Assembly (NCBI GenBank): GCA_963709875.1
Contig: CAVPYB010000009.1
Coordinates: forward strand, 1-64,000
Direction of reading: 5' to 3'
DNA: 64,000 nt
Origin: JAQBDA01 sp963709875
GTDB lineage: Bacteria > Chloroflexota > Anaerolineae > Anaerolineales > UBA4823
Shown piece by piece: positions 11,124 to 20,646 of this stretch. The notes beneath the pieces were generated by a model. The model did not search any database. It was not told the origin of the DNA and was given only the letters and a program-made list of their open reading frames with translations. Position 1 is the stretch's first letter. Every line of letters starts with the position of its first letter. A program made the position numbers and the translations under genes.

Positions 11124-11170
11124 TTACCGATCACTGATCACTGATTACTGATTACTGATTACTGATTACT
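11124..11170. repeat. Heptanucleotide tandem repeat abutting the dnaE stop codon
   Basis: About six copies of a seven-base unit TTACTGA (with TCACTGA and TTACCGA variants) run up to and into the dnaE stop codon (CTA on the plus strand at 11169-11171). It looks like a simple sequence repeat; no function is evident. Confidence 0.7.
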
Positions 11171-14100
11171 ATAAAAACGTAATCGGCTCAACACGTACAT
11201 TCTCCGAACCCGCCAGAAGCTTGAGCTTGGCCAGCAAGTCCGGACATAATCCGGTCGTAAAATTGGGGAATTCCAAAAGGTAGCCGCGACCTTTCTCGAA
11301 CACATGGAATGCAAACCGGTCACTGCCCGGGTAGCTCATAGCCGTCCCATGGATACGGCGCATGCGCAGCACATCCCGGGTTCGATCTCCGCTGGTGCGC
11401 AGCACAACCGTGATCATATGCACTACCTCCGCATCTCCACTGGCAACCGGTGATACCAGGTATTGGCGGGAGCTTGATGTAAGCCTGTCCAGGTCATCCC
11501 CGTCGGGCAGCTCTGCCGGGAGCCTGGTTGTGACTTCGGGTTCTTCTTTCGGCTCGGCTACTTCGGCAGAGACAGAAGATTTCTGGCTGGCGGCACTGAG
11601 CTGTTCAACAGGCGCAGGTGTGGAAACCCAATCATCTGGAAATGCTTCCGGAGGCGGGGGGATATCCATATCACCATCTTCTTCATCATGATCGATGTGT
11701 GCCGAAGGCTGGATATACTGTTCCTCACCTGACTGGTCATCCTGCCCGGGGTCGTCATATGGCGAGTCGTCTGGCTCATGATCTATATCATCGACCTCAT
11801 CCACCGTAGTAGGACCGGGCGGGTTATCGTCCTTCGCCACAAATAAGGTGAGATCGGTGGATATCTTATCGACCAGCACCTTTGGCTCGGCGCCCTGCGC
11901 GTCCAGGCGACCATCAACCAGCACAATTTTATCGTAGCTGACGATCTCAGATACTCGCTGCCATGTTTTGGGGAAGATGACCAGTTCCACCGATCCCTGG
12001 ATATCCTCGATTGTCACGAAGCCCATTGCCTTCCCGGAGCGGGTCAGGTGAGGGCGGATGCGGGTGATCATCCCCGCTACGCGCACGCGGTCGTTGGCTG
12101 CAGCATCAGCAAGCTGGGCAGAGAAATGCGTCACAGCCTCGGTCAGCTTATCCATCACCGGGCTTAGCGGGTGGTCCGACACATACAGCCCGATCAGCTC
12201 ACGCTCCCAGTTCAGGATCTCCCTACGGCTGATGGACGTGCCCACCTGAGGCAGCACGATGTTCTCCTCGACACCTGTGTGGGCGCCGAATAGGCTGATC
12301 TGACCGATCTCTTTCGCCCGGAAATGCGCTGCACTGGCTGAGATAATGCGATCGATGCCGTCTAACAAAGACGGTCGTGCGCCGAAACTATCCAGTGCGC
12401 CTACACGGATCATGCACTCCAGGGCGCGCTTGCCGACCTGGCGCAGGTCAACGCGATGGGCAAAATCGGTCAGATCGAAAAATGGCTGGTCACCCCGACC
12501 CTCCAGAACCGCATCCACAGGTCCATGCCCAACATTCTTGATCGCCCCCAAACCGAAGCGGATAGTCGATGTGCTATCACTGTGGTCTTCGATAGTAAAG
12601 TCCCAGCCACTGCAGTTGATATCTGGCGGCTCGACTTGCATGTCCATCCGGCGGCAGTCTGCCACGTAGAGCGCAACCTTGCCCGAGTCATTCTGCGAGA
12701 CCGATAGCAGGGCAGTCATATACTCAACTGTATAGTGGGATTTTAGATATGCGGTCTGGACCGCGATGACGCCGTAATCAGCAGCGTGCGCCTTATTGAA
12801 GCCATAACGGGCAAATTCTTCCCAATCATCGAAAATGGCTGCCGCTACATCTTCTGCAATGTCGTTCTTCACCGCCCCTTTGATGAATTTCTGGCGATGT
12901 TTGAGCAGTTTCTCTTTGATCTTCTTGGCAACTGCCTTGCGAAGGTCGTCCGCCTCCGGAGCCGAGTAACCCGCTAGCTCCATCACGGCAAACATCAGCT
13001 GTTCCTGGTAGACCGGGTATCCGAATGTCTCCTTGAAGATCGGCTCCAGCGCCGGGTGGCGGTAGGTGACATCCTCCTCGCCATGCATGCGGCGGATATA
13101 GCCCGGGATAAAGTCCATCGGACCTGGGCGGAAGAGAGCAACCATGGCAATGACGTTTGCCAGCTCTTTGGGTTTCATTTCCATCAGCCAGCGCCGCATC
13201 CCCGAGCCTTCCACCTGGAAAACACCCGCCGTCTCGCCGCGCCCCAGCAGCTCGTACGTCGCCGGATCATCAGTGGGGATATTGTCCAGGTTGAATTCGA
13301 TGCCGTGCCGTTGGCAGATCAGATCGCAGGCGCGCGCCATGATCGTCAAAGTCGCCAGACCGAGGAAGTCCACCTTCAGCAAACCCAACGAGTCAAGGAT
13401 ATTCATCTCGAACTGGGTGACGATCTTGACCGGGCTGTCCTCGATCGAGCTTCCCGTCGGCCGGTGCAGAGGGACATATTCAATGATCGGTTTATCGGTA
13501 ACGATCACTCCCGCTGCATGTGTACCGGCATTGCGCACCACACCTTCCATTTTAGATGCGGTATCGACCAGATCGTGAATGTACTGTGCTTCGTCGTACA
13601 ATCCTTTGAACTCAGCCACTTCCTGGAGCGCCCGCTCGATGGTCATAGGCTTGCCCGGTATATTCGGCACCAGCTTGGCGACTTTGTCCACCTCGCTCAG
13701 CGGTATGTCCAGCACCCGACCGACATCGCGGATGGCTGCCCGCGCCCCCAGCGTGCCAAACGTGATGATCTGGGCGACCTTATCATCACCATATCTGCGG
13801 ACGGTATATTCCATCATCTCCGCCCGACGGTCATCGCGGAAATCCAGGTCGATGTCCGGCATGGATATCCGTCCCGGGTTGAAGAAGCGCTCGAAGATCA
13901 GCCCATGTTCGAGCGGGTCGACCAGGGTGATCTCCAGAGCATAAGCGACGATGGATCCTGCGGCCGAGCCGCGGGCGTTATACCAGATCCCCTGGCTGCG
14001 GGCATAGCGGCACAGATCCCAGACGATCAAGAAGTAGGTATCGAAACCCATATTGTGGATGATACCCAGTTCGTACTCCAGACGCTGGCGCACTTCCTTA

Positions 14101-15044
14101 TCGTTGGCTCGCTCGCCATAGCGCTTTTCCAGACCTGTCTCACATAGCTGGCGCAGGTAGCTGTCCGGCGTGTAATCTGCTGGCACCTCGAACAGTGGCA
14201 GCTGGTAGCCTTTGAAGCCCAGGTCGACGCTGCAGCGCTCGGCGACCAGCAGGGTATTGCTCAGCGCTTCCGGCAGCTCTGCGAACAGACGCCCCATTTC
14301 ATCCGGGCTGCGCAGATAATAGCTGCCATCCGTCATCCGCATCCGGTTTGGGTCGCTCACCAGACTGCCGGTCTGGATGGCGAGCAGGATGTCTTGCAGG
14401 TGGGCGTCCTCCGGATCGACGTAATGCACGTCATTGGTAGCGACAAATCGGGCGTCGTACCTGCGACCCAGCGTGACCAGGTTCTTGTTAATCGTCTCCA
14501 GCTCGGGAATGTCGTGGCTCTGCAGCTCGAGGTAGAAGCGGTCTTTTCCAAACACGCCATAATACCAGTCGAGCTGGCGGCGGGCGGCTTCGATATCACC
14601 ATTCCGGATCAAGCGCGGCACTTCGGATGAGATGCAGCCTGAGGTGCAGATCAGCCCTTCATTGTGAGCTTCCAGGAACTCATGGTCTATGCGCGGGTAA
14701 TAATAGAAGCCCTCTAGCTGGGCTGCGCTGGCGATCTTGAGCAGGTTTTGATATCCGGTCTGGTTCTCCGCCAGGAGCAGCAGATGGGAGGATTTTTTGT
14801 CAAGCTGGGCGTCGCGTTGCGTCATCCCCCGCGCCGCCAGGTATGCCTCTACCCCGACGATCGGTTTCACCCCTGCTTTCAGGGCTGTGTTGTAGAAATC
14901 GATCACCCCGAACATGCTGCCATGATCTGTAATCGCCAGCGCCGGCATATCCATCTCACTGGCACGGTTGACTAATTTCTTTATATTGCTGAACCCATCC
15001 AGCAAAGAGTATTCTGTGTGCACGTGCAGGTGAACGAAGGACAT
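11169..15044 (-). CDS. dnaE: DNA polymerase III alpha subunit
   Basis: The 1291-aa replicative polymerase of the C family. The N-terminal PHP domain (FVHLHVHTEYSLLDG) is followed by the palm with the catalytic PDIDLDF motif, the YQEQ/FARYGFNKAHAADYG fingers region, the tandem helix-hairpin-helix segment and an OB fold (RVRVAGMITRIRPHLTRSGKAMGFVTIED). A roughly 130-residue acidic, low-complexity linker then leads to a conserved C-terminal segment ending in VEPITFL. Length and order match DnaE1 enzymes. It synthesises the chromosome as core of the holoenzyme. The ATG at 15044 lies about 85 bases after an extended -10 promoter. It converges with pfp and ends inside a heptamer repeat. Confidence 0.97.
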   Translation of the reverse strand: MSFVHLHVHTEYSLLDGFSNIKKLVNRASEMDMPALAITDHGSMFGVIDFYNTALKAGVKPIVGVEAYLAARGMTQRDAQLDKKSSHLLLLAENQTGYQNLLKIASAAQLEGFYYYPRIDHEFLEAHNEGLICTSGCISSEVPRLIRNGDIEAARRQLDWYYGVFGKDRFYLELQSHDIPELETINKNLVTLGRRYDARFVATNDVHYVDPEDAHLQDILLAIQTGSLVSDPNRMRMTDGSYYLRSPDEMGRLFAELPEALSNTLLVAERCSVDLGFKGYQLPLFEVPADYTPDSYLRQLCETGLEKRYGERANDKEVRQRLEYELGIIHNMGFDTYFLIVWDLCRYARSQGIWYNARGSAAGSIVAYALEITLVDPLEHGLIFERFFNPGRISMPDIDLDFRDDRRAEMMEYTVRRYGDDKVAQIITFGTLGARAAIRDVGRVLDIPLSEVDKVAKLVPNIPGKPMTIERALQEVAEFKGLYDEAQYIHDLVDTASKMEGVVRNAGTHAAGVIVTDKPIIEYVPLHRPTGSSIEDSPVKIVTQFEMNILDSLGLLKVDFLGLATLTIMARACDLICQRHGIEFNLDNIPTDDPATYELLGRGETAGVFQVEGSGMRRWLMEMKPKELANVIAMVALFRPGPMDFIPGYIRRMHGEEDVTYRHPALEPIFKETFGYPVYQEQLMFAVMELAGYSAPEADDLRKAVAKKIKEKLLKHRQKFIKGAVKNDIAEDVAAAIFDDWEEFARYGFNKAHAADYGVIAVQTAYLKSHYTVEYMTALLSVSQNDSGKVALYVADCRRMDMQVEPPDINCSGWDFTIEDHSDSTSTIRFGLGAIKNVGHGPVDAVLEGRGDQPFFDLTDFAHRVDLRQVGKRALECMIRVGALDSFGARPSLLDGIDRIISASAAHFRAKEIGQISLFGAHTGVEENIVLPQVGTSISRREILNWERELIGLYVSDHPLSPVMDKLTEAVTHFSAQLADAAANDRVRVAGMITRIRPHLTRSGKAMGFVTIEDIQGSVELVIFPKTWQRVSEIVSYDKIVLVDGRLDAQGAEPKVLVDKISTDLTLFVAKDDNPPGPTTVDEVDDIDHEPDDSPYDDPGQDDQSGEEQYIQPSAHIDHDEEDGDMDIPPPPEAFPDDWVSTPAPVEQLSAASQKSSVSAEVAEPKEEPEVTTRLPAELPDGDDLDRLTSSSRQYLVSPVASGDAEVVHMITVVLRTSGDRTRDVLRMRRIHGTAMSYPGSDRFAFHVFEKGRGYLLEFPNFTTGLCPDLLAKLKLLAGSENVRVEPITFL

Positions 15045-15134
15045 AGCCAGATCAGGTAACCATAATCAGGTTGGATTTATTCAGGTTTTCGTCGCTTTCG
15101 GGTAATGCGGATGGGGTATGTTGCCCCGAGTTAG

Positions 15135-15143
15135 ATTATAGCA
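15135..15143 (-). promoter_or_regulatory. Extended -10 promoter of dnaE
   Basis: On the minus strand TGCTATAAT reads across these bases without a clear -35 hexamer. Transcription would start near 15128, giving a leader of about 85 bases. The 312-base gap between dnaE and the LysM gene holds this promoter, the LysM terminator and otherwise AT-rich sequence with nothing else recognised. Confidence 0.65.
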
Positions 15144-15298
15144 CGCCGCGTTGGAGGAGAGAAATTTGTTAAGATTAGAAAATCAGTTTAGCAAATTACC
15201 ACAATTAGCACAAGTGTTCTAATCCACAAGTTTGCTAAGGTTTATTCCTTTCTACCGCTCTCATTTGGCCATTGGGATCACCAAGAATGTACAAACAA

Positions 15299-15333
15299 CA
15301 GACCAGCACACCTGTTGAGGGCGTGCTGGTCTG
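15299..15333 (-). terminator. Terminator downstream of the LysM gene
   Basis: CAGACCAGCAC (15299-15309) pairs with GTGCTGGTCTG (15323-15333), an 11-bp stem. Read on the minus strand it is followed by a T-rich stretch (TTGTTTG), about 22 bases past the stop codon. Confidence 0.65.
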
Positions 15334-15355
15334 GAAAATAATCCTTCTCAGGTAC

Positions 15356-16243
15356 TCAGCGGGTAGTTTTGTTTTCCACGGTCATATAATATGACAATCC
15401 CAGGGCTTTATTCTCGATCCTGATATCGAGCCTGGCTTTACCCAGCAGCTCATCCGGGATCTCGTAGGTCGCCCGCACCTCACCCCCATCGTCATCAGAG
15501 ATCGTCCCGAGCAGGATGCCATCCAACCCTTTCGTGCCGGTTTTGCCGATGCGCATGCTGAAGGTCACGTTGGGGGGCAGATTGCTGGTCTTGATCTTGA
15601 CCCAATCATCTTCCTTGACATCGACGATGCTGAATGTAGGAGCTGCAGACCCTTCTCCACCGGTATAATCGCGCGAGGTTGCATTGATGAACCAGTTCGC
15701 TGCAGCGCTGCCGCCGCTGTTGATTTGCACAGCGATTTTTGCCACATCCACCAATTGGTTAGGGATCAGGAAAGTGGTCGTGAACGCACCGTTCTTATCG
15801 GTAAGGATCGACCCAACATAGACCGGAGCGTGCCTGCTGTTTGCATAGCGGCTCATGTACACCGAATATCGAGACCTCGCCGCCAGGTTCACACCCCGCA
15901 ATGTCACCGCCTCATCTTCTTCCACACTCAGAGCATATACCCGGATGCTGCTGGAGGTAGGCTGGGCGGTCGGCTCTGTGCTCCCCCCACTGCCAGTGTA
16001 AGAAACACACAGTTTCTGTCCCGGGTAGATACGGCTTGGGTCGTCCAGATCGTTGGTATCTGCTAATATTCTCCAGTTGGTGTTGTACACCCGAGCGATC
16101 TGCACCAGGTATTCACCCCGCTGTACAGTATGCCACTGCGTGCAGCTTGCTGCAGCAGATACTGGTTGCGCGATAGCGGCCAGGAGAAAGGACACGGTCA
16201 TCAAAACTGCCAGGAGGATAGATATTTTATTTTTTGTTGACAT
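15356..16243 (-). CDS. Secreted LysM-domain protein
   Basis: A 295-aa exported protein. The ATG at 16243 has GAGGTG four bases upstream; the open frame extends 12 bases further to a TTG, which I reject. Residues 1-32 form a clear signal peptide (hydrophobic core ILLAVLMTVSFLLAAIA, cleavage near VSAAA). A LysM domain follows (WHTVQRGEYLVQIARVYN … RIYPGQKLCV), which binds peptidoglycan or other N-acetylglucosamine polymers. The rest is beta-rich, with two repeats of about 90 residues (…VEEDEAVTLRGVNL… and …VKEDDWVKIKTSNL…), each resembling an Ig-like wall module. Likely a cell-surface protein; no enzyme motif seen. Confidence 0.82.
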   Translation of the reverse strand: MSTKNKISILLAVLMTVSFLLAAIAQPVSAAASCTQWHTVQRGEYLVQIARVYNTNWRILADTNDLDDPSRIYPGQKLCVSYTGSGGSTEPTAQPTSSSIRVYALSVEEDEAVTLRGVNLAARSRYSVYMSRYANSRHAPVYVGSILTDKNGAFTTTFLIPNQLVDVAKIAVQINSGGSAAANWFINATSRDYTGGEGSAAPTFSIVDVKEDDWVKIKTSNLPPNVTFSMRIGKTGTKGLDGILLGTISDDDGGEVRATYEIPDELLGKARLDIRIENKALGLSYYMTVENKTTR

Positions 16244-16468
16244 TTTGCACCTCAATTCTTATTTGCTTATGCTTGCTTCGCCCAACGCTGGTCGCTGTTC
16301 AGCTGTCACATCGTTGGCTCCAACCTGTACAGAGTATAGCGATGTACTGTCATTTCTTCATCTGCTATAAGGATGAATTCTGAATCGAATATCGAGGTAA
16401 TCATTCTGGCATTGCTAATATCCTTCTAAAGTAGGACATCTGTCTCTAACATATCTCTTATATCGCTG

Positions 16469-16477
16469 TGCTATAAT
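16469..16477 (+). promoter_or_regulatory. Extended -10 promoter of secA
   Basis: TGCTATAAT, with no convincing -35, lies 23 bases before the secA ATG. The ribosome site GAGAGG is at 16484-16489. The leader would be very short. Confidence 0.6.
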
Positions 16478-16499
16478 GCGACCCGAGAGGTGCTAATTC

Positions 16500-19229
16500 A
16501 TGCTGAAGAAAATCGTAAAAATCCTGGGGGGTGACCCGAATAAAAAAGCTATTGAGAGTCACTCGCTAGTGATAGAGCAGATTAACGACCTGGAAGCCGA
16601 GTACGAAGCGCTGGGCAGCGAAGCGCTGCGCGCCAAGACAGGCGAGTTCCGCACACGATTGGCCGAAGGGGAAAGGCTGGACGATATCCTTCCCGAAGCG
16701 TACGCTGTGGTGCGGGAGGTGAGCAAGCGCACTATCGGTCTGCGGCACTACGATGTGCAGCTTATCGGAGGCATCGTACTGCACCAGGGAATAATTGCTG
16801 AGATGCGCACCGGCGAAGGCAAAACCCTGGTCGCGACCCTGCCCCTGTACCTGAACGCGCTGACCGGCAAAGGCACCCACCTGATCACCGTGAACGACTA
16901 TCTGGCACGGCGAGACGCCCGCTGGATGGCGCCGATCTACAATATGCTCGGGCTTAGCGTCGGCGTGCTGCAAATGGCATCCCGAACCGAGAACGGGAAG
17001 AAAGCATTCATCGTCGACCTGGAGCGCGAATCCCCGCATGAGGATCAGCACCAGCTGCGTATGGTGCCCCGTGCGGAAGCATATGCTGCCGATATCACAT
17101 ACGGCACCAACAGCGAATTCGGCTTCGATTACCTGCGTGACAATATGACCATGCGCCTGGAGGACCGGGTGCAGCGCAGTCACCACTACGCCATCATCGA
17201 TGAGGTGGACAATGTGTTGATCGACGAGGCGCGTACACCATTGATCATCTCCGGTCCAGCGCAGGATGAAGGTGAATGGTACGTTCGCATGTCGCAGGTG
17301 GTGCGCCAGCTGCGTTCTGAAGATTTAGAGATCAGCGAGAAGGATCGCAACGTTACCCTGACAGAGACCGGTGAAGTGCGTGTCGAAGAGCTGCTCGGTA
17401 TGGCGCTGCGCGATCCTGACCGCCCGGAAGACGTGACTCTGGAGCAGGCGCGCATGCTTGGCTATCTGGAACAGGCGCTGAGGGCTGAGTTCCTTTTTCG
17501 CCGCAATAAAGACTACCTTGTCCAGGCAGGCAAGGTCGTGATCATTGACGAGTTCACCGGGCGGTTGATGCCCGGTCGGCGCTGGTCGGATGGGCTGCAC
17601 CAGGCAGTCGAAGCCAAAGAAGGCGTGCGCGTACAGGAAGAGAACGTCACCTACGCCACGATTACCATCCAGAACTACTTCCGAATGTACGAGAAGCTTG
17701 CCGGCATGACCGGTACGGCAGTAACCGAAGCAGAGGAATTTTCTGAGATTTACAAGCTGGAAGTGTTGGCAATTCCGACTAACCTCGAGTTCGTGGCATC
17801 CCGCGAAGGCAGCGAGCTGGACGAGGTGGAGTTCCGCGACCCTGACGGCTATAAGTTCAACTTTTACGCCCGCCACGACGACCCCGAGCAGAGCCCGGTC
17901 TTCTGGCGGCGGAAAGACTACCCGGATGTCATCTACCGCACCGAAGAAGCCAAATTGAGAGCCGTCACCAACGAGATCGTCCATCATCACGTCCAGGGGC
18001 AGCCGATCCTACTCGGAACGACCTCTGTCGAGCTCTCAGACCGCATCTCCAACCGGCTGCGTGCTGAGCCGCTGCGCCGCCTGGCGCAGGTCAAGCTGCT
18101 CCGGCAGAAATGGTTCGAGAGCAACCAGCGTGAAGAGGACGGGCGCCAGGTAGAAGAACTGCAGTTTATGAATGCGCCCCTGGATTCCCTCGATATATCC
18201 GCAATGCGCAAACTGTCACGTGACCTGAACATCTCTTTCAACCCCGAAGATCAAGATAACATCCAAACCCTGCTCCGCGTCTTCAGCCTGGATGGATCGG
18301 GAGAGGAACGGCTGGTTTCAGCTTTAAAAGCCGGCATAACCCACCAGGTGCTGAATGCCCGCAAGCATACAGAGGAAAGCCAGATCATTGCCGGGGCAGG
18401 CGCCTTTGGAGCGGTGACAATTGCCACCAATATGGCCGGTCGTGGAGTCGATATCAAGCTGGGCGGTGATCTGGCAGAGGAAGTGATCGCGGTCGTCAAC
18501 CGAGTCTTGCGGCGTGCCGGTATCGAGGACGCCTACGACATGACCATGGAAGAACGTCGACAGGCATTGCTCGGGCTGCCTGAAGAAGAATACGGCATCT
18601 ACGAGGCAGAAGTTGATTATTACCTCCAGCACATGAACGATATGGAGAGTGTGCGCCAACTGGGCGGTCTGCACGTGATCGGATCGGAGCGACACGAGGC
18701 ACGCCGCATCGACAACCAGCTGCGCGGCCGGGCTGCCCGCCAGGGAGATCCTGGGTCATCCCGATTCTACCTATCCATGGAAGACGAGCTGATGCGCCTG
18801 TTTGGAGGCCAGCAAGCGGATGGGTTGATGCAGCGTCTGAAGATCGATGATGATACTCCCCTGGAGGTAGGCCTGGTCAGCCGGCTCGTCGAGCAGTCTC
18901 AATCCCGGGTGGAAGGCGCCAACTTCGACGTGCGCAAACATCTGCTCGAGTACGACGATGTTCTCAATACGCAACGAGCTAAGATCTATTCCCAGCGTAA
19001 CCGCATTTTCACCAAGGAGGACTTGAGCGAGGATGTCCTCGATATGCTTCGGGATGAGATAGCTCGGCGCATCCCGGAATCTCTGATCGATCCAGAGGGT
19101 CCATGGAAGCTGCTTGCCTGGCTGGAAGGGATTCAGCCTACAATCCCGCTCGGCAACCTGATTTACCCATCTTACATGATAAAACTGCTCGCAGATAGCA
19201 GTCCTGGACGGGCACCCGAGCATCGATAA
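16500..19229 (+). CDS. secA: Protein translocase ATPase SecA, N-terminal two thirds (NBD1, PPXD, NBD2)
   Basis: The 909-aa open frame carries the SecA motor that drives proteins through SecYEG. Visible motifs: RHYDVQLIGG, Walker A in TGEGKTL, TYGTNSEFGFDYLRDNM, DEVDNVLIDEARTPLIISG, the MTGTA segment, TNMAGRGVDIKLGG, and GRAARQGDPGSSRFYLSMED in the second motor domain. NBD2 carries an insertion of roughly 100 residues after the TTSVELSD segment. The helical-scaffold start (VEGANFDVRKHLLEYDDVLNTQR) is present, but the frame ends at 19229 before the wing and last scaffold helices. These continue in the next two entries in different frames, so this is a frame-broken or split secA. Confidence 0.95.
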   Translation: MLKKIVKILGGDPNKKAIESHSLVIEQINDLEAEYEALGSEALRAKTGEFRTRLAEGERLDDILPEAYAVVREVSKRTIGLRHYDVQLIGGIVLHQGIIAEMRTGEGKTLVATLPLYLNALTGKGTHLITVNDYLARRDARWMAPIYNMLGLSVGVLQMASRTENGKKAFIVDLERESPHEDQHQLRMVPRAEAYAADITYGTNSEFGFDYLRDNMTMRLEDRVQRSHHYAIIDEVDNVLIDEARTPLIISGPAQDEGEWYVRMSQVVRQLRSEDLEISEKDRNVTLTETGEVRVEELLGMALRDPDRPEDVTLEQARMLGYLEQALRAEFLFRRNKDYLVQAGKVVIIDEFTGRLMPGRRWSDGLHQAVEAKEGVRVQEENVTYATITIQNYFRMYEKLAGMTGTAVTEAEEFSEIYKLEVLAIPTNLEFVASREGSELDEVEFRDPDGYKFNFYARHDDPEQSPVFWRRKDYPDVIYRTEEAKLRAVTNEIVHHHVQGQPILLGTTSVELSDRISNRLRAEPLRRLAQVKLLRQKWFESNQREEDGRQVEELQFMNAPLDSLDISAMRKLSRDLNISFNPEDQDNIQTLLRVFSLDGSGEERLVSALKAGITHQVLNARKHTEESQIIAGAGAFGAVTIATNMAGRGVDIKLGGDLAEEVIAVVNRVLRRAGIEDAYDMTMEERRQALLGLPEEEYGIYEAEVDYYLQHMNDMESVRQLGGLHVIGSERHEARRIDNQLRGRAARQGDPGSSRFYLSMEDELMRLFGGQQADGLMQRLKIDDDTPLEVGLVSRLVEQSQSRVEGANFDVRKHLLEYDDVLNTQRAKIYSQRNRIFTKEDLSEDVLDMLRDEIARRIPESLIDPEGPWKLLAWLEGIQPTIPLGNLIYPSYMIKLLADSSPGRAPEHR

Positions 19230-19239
19230 AAACGCCGCG

Positions 19240-19824
19240 GTGTCTGCCCTTTTGGATATCGCCGGGAAATCGCTTGCTGCAGAACAGCAGCACTTGATGA
19301 ACGCTATCGAGCTCATCCTGGTACAGACACAGGACCGCTTGAAGAGCCAGCTCGATGAACGCCTGGAAGCAGTCGATACATTCTTCGAAGGGTTCTCCAT
19401 GGAGGATGAGGAAAGCGAAGCGCTCGATTCTCGCCAGGTAACGGAAGAGCTTGCCTCTATCTCACGCACTTCCCTCAAGCTGTCCAGCGATCACCAAAAA
19501 GCCCTGCGCGACCGCAACGGACACGGCGACCTGGACGAGGTGATCGATGAGGTGCATGCCCAGGTAGAAACACAGCTCGTCAACCAGGCGATCACTCGCC
19601 TCGTCGGAGCAGTTGAACGGCGCATGGAAGAGAGCCTGGATGTGACTGCCAACGAGCTCAGCGAACGCGAGTGGGATGAGATCGAAGACCTGATCATAGC
19701 AGCCATCGAAGCGCTGTACGATAGGCGTAGGGAACGCCTGCTGGGTGAGGGCGGGCAGATCGCCCGTGATCTTGAGCAAGCATTGGCAAAAACCGATGCT
19801 TCCTTAGGCGCTAATGCTATCTAA
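19240..19824 (+). CDS. secA: SecA middle segment (expanded helical-wing region), in a second frame
   Basis: A 194-aa helical, highly charged segment. The frame is open upstream of the nominal GTG at 19240: coding sense (…DGHPSIDKNAAVSALLDIAG) runs back to about 19205, directly following the end of the first SecA part. No ribosome site precedes 19240, which argues for a one-base frame break rather than a separate gene. By position it replaces the SecA helical wing, but together with the next part it makes this region far longer than in usual SecA (total about 1360 aa against 830-950). I do not recognise the segment by sequence alone. Confidence 0.55.
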   Translation: MSALLDIAGKSLAAEQQHLMNAIELILVQTQDRLKSQLDERLEAVDTFFEGFSMEDEESEALDSRQVTEELASISRTSLKLSSDHQKALRDRNGHGDLDEVIDEVHAQVETQLVNQAITRLVGAVERRMEESLDVTANELSEREWDEIEDLIIAAIEALYDRRRERLLGEGGQIARDLEQALAKTDASLGANAI

Positions 19825-20596
19825 CCAACTGTTGATGATGATGCCGCAAGGATCACGAGCTGCTTTTGACAAGAAAACGCACCGCCGAGTGCTCCTGCGC
19901 ACCACCCGCCTTAACTATGTTTATCACGCAGCCGAGCTGTTGGAGGGCAAGGAGGATGAGGACGTCTCCCAAGAGGTGCTCGAGCATCTAGAGGGTGCCC
20001 AATCGCTGATGCACCGCGCCTGGGGAGTTGCCGAGTGGAACCGCGTGGCATCCCTGACCGCGGTCGAGCTGGATCAAACCGCACAGAGCGTACTTAAAAC
20101 TGGGCTGGGGGAGGACACTTTCAAGCAGATTATCGCCGTACCGCTCTCCAGTCTGAGCACAGAAGATCGGGAGAAAGCAGTCGATGCGTTGGGGCGCAAA
20201 GCGCTGTCCGAGATCTACCGCCAGCTGCTGCTGTCAGTCATCACCGAGCTGTGGGTCGAGTACCTGACCCAGATGGAAGCCCTGCGCGTCTCCATCGGTC
20301 TGGAGGCTTACGCCCAGCGTGACCCGTTAGTACAGTACAAAAACCGCGCCTTCGGTCTGTTCCAGGATTTGTTGGGTAATATGCGCATTGGGGTTGTAAG
20401 CCGTATGTTCACATACCGCCCGCGCGACATGAGTGCTGTACAAACGACTGTGAGCCGGATAGAAGCTCCTGATATTGACGAGCCGGAAGAAAAAACCACC
20501 CCTGTAACCGCTGGTGCAGCCCCTGAGCTCCCAGAGAAAGTCAGCCGCACATCCAATACCAGTAAAAGCCGGCGGCGGCGAAAACGGCGTAAGTAA
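19814..20596 (+). CDS. secA: SecA C-terminal helical scaffold segment, in a third frame
   Basis: A 260-aa segment whose second half is diagnostic of SecA: LWVEYLTQMEALRVSIGLEAYAQRDPLVQYKNR followed by AFGLFQDLLGNMR, the last scaffold helices. The protein ends in a Lys/Arg-rich tail (KSRRRRKRRK) instead of the zinc-binding tail of many SecAs. Its ATG overlaps the end of the preceding frame by 11 bases and lacks a good ribosome site, and the preceding frame would continue naturally into it if one base near 19820 were removed. Either secA has two single-base breaks, or it is genuinely made as coupled fragments; see findings. Confidence 0.75.
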   Translation: MLSNQLLMMMPQGSRAAFDKKTHRRVLLRTTRLNYVYHAAELLEGKEDEDVSQEVLEHLEGAQSLMHRAWGVAEWNRVASLTAVELDQTAQSVLKTGLGEDTFKQIIAVPLSSLSTEDREKAVDALGRKALSEIYRQLLLSVITELWVEYLTQMEALRVSIGLEAYAQRDPLVQYKNRAFGLFQDLLGNMRIGVVSRMFTYRPRDMSAVQTTVSRIEAPDIDEPEEKTTPVTAGAAPELPEKVSRTSNTSKSRRRRKRRK

Positions 20597-20646
20597 GTAT
20601 ATGCCCTCGGCTGGATTGCCTGAAGAAGAATTATCCTCAGCAGCCC

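Noticed and set aside
11124..11170. Heptamer repeats considered as a DnaA-box cluster or origin
   Set aside because: The unit TTACTGA does not match the DnaA box TTATCCACA and no origin genes are adjacent.
13056..14147. 363-codon open frame opposite dnaE
   Set aside because: It lies entirely antisense to conserved DnaE coding sequence, has no recognisable domain and reflects codon bias of the real strand.
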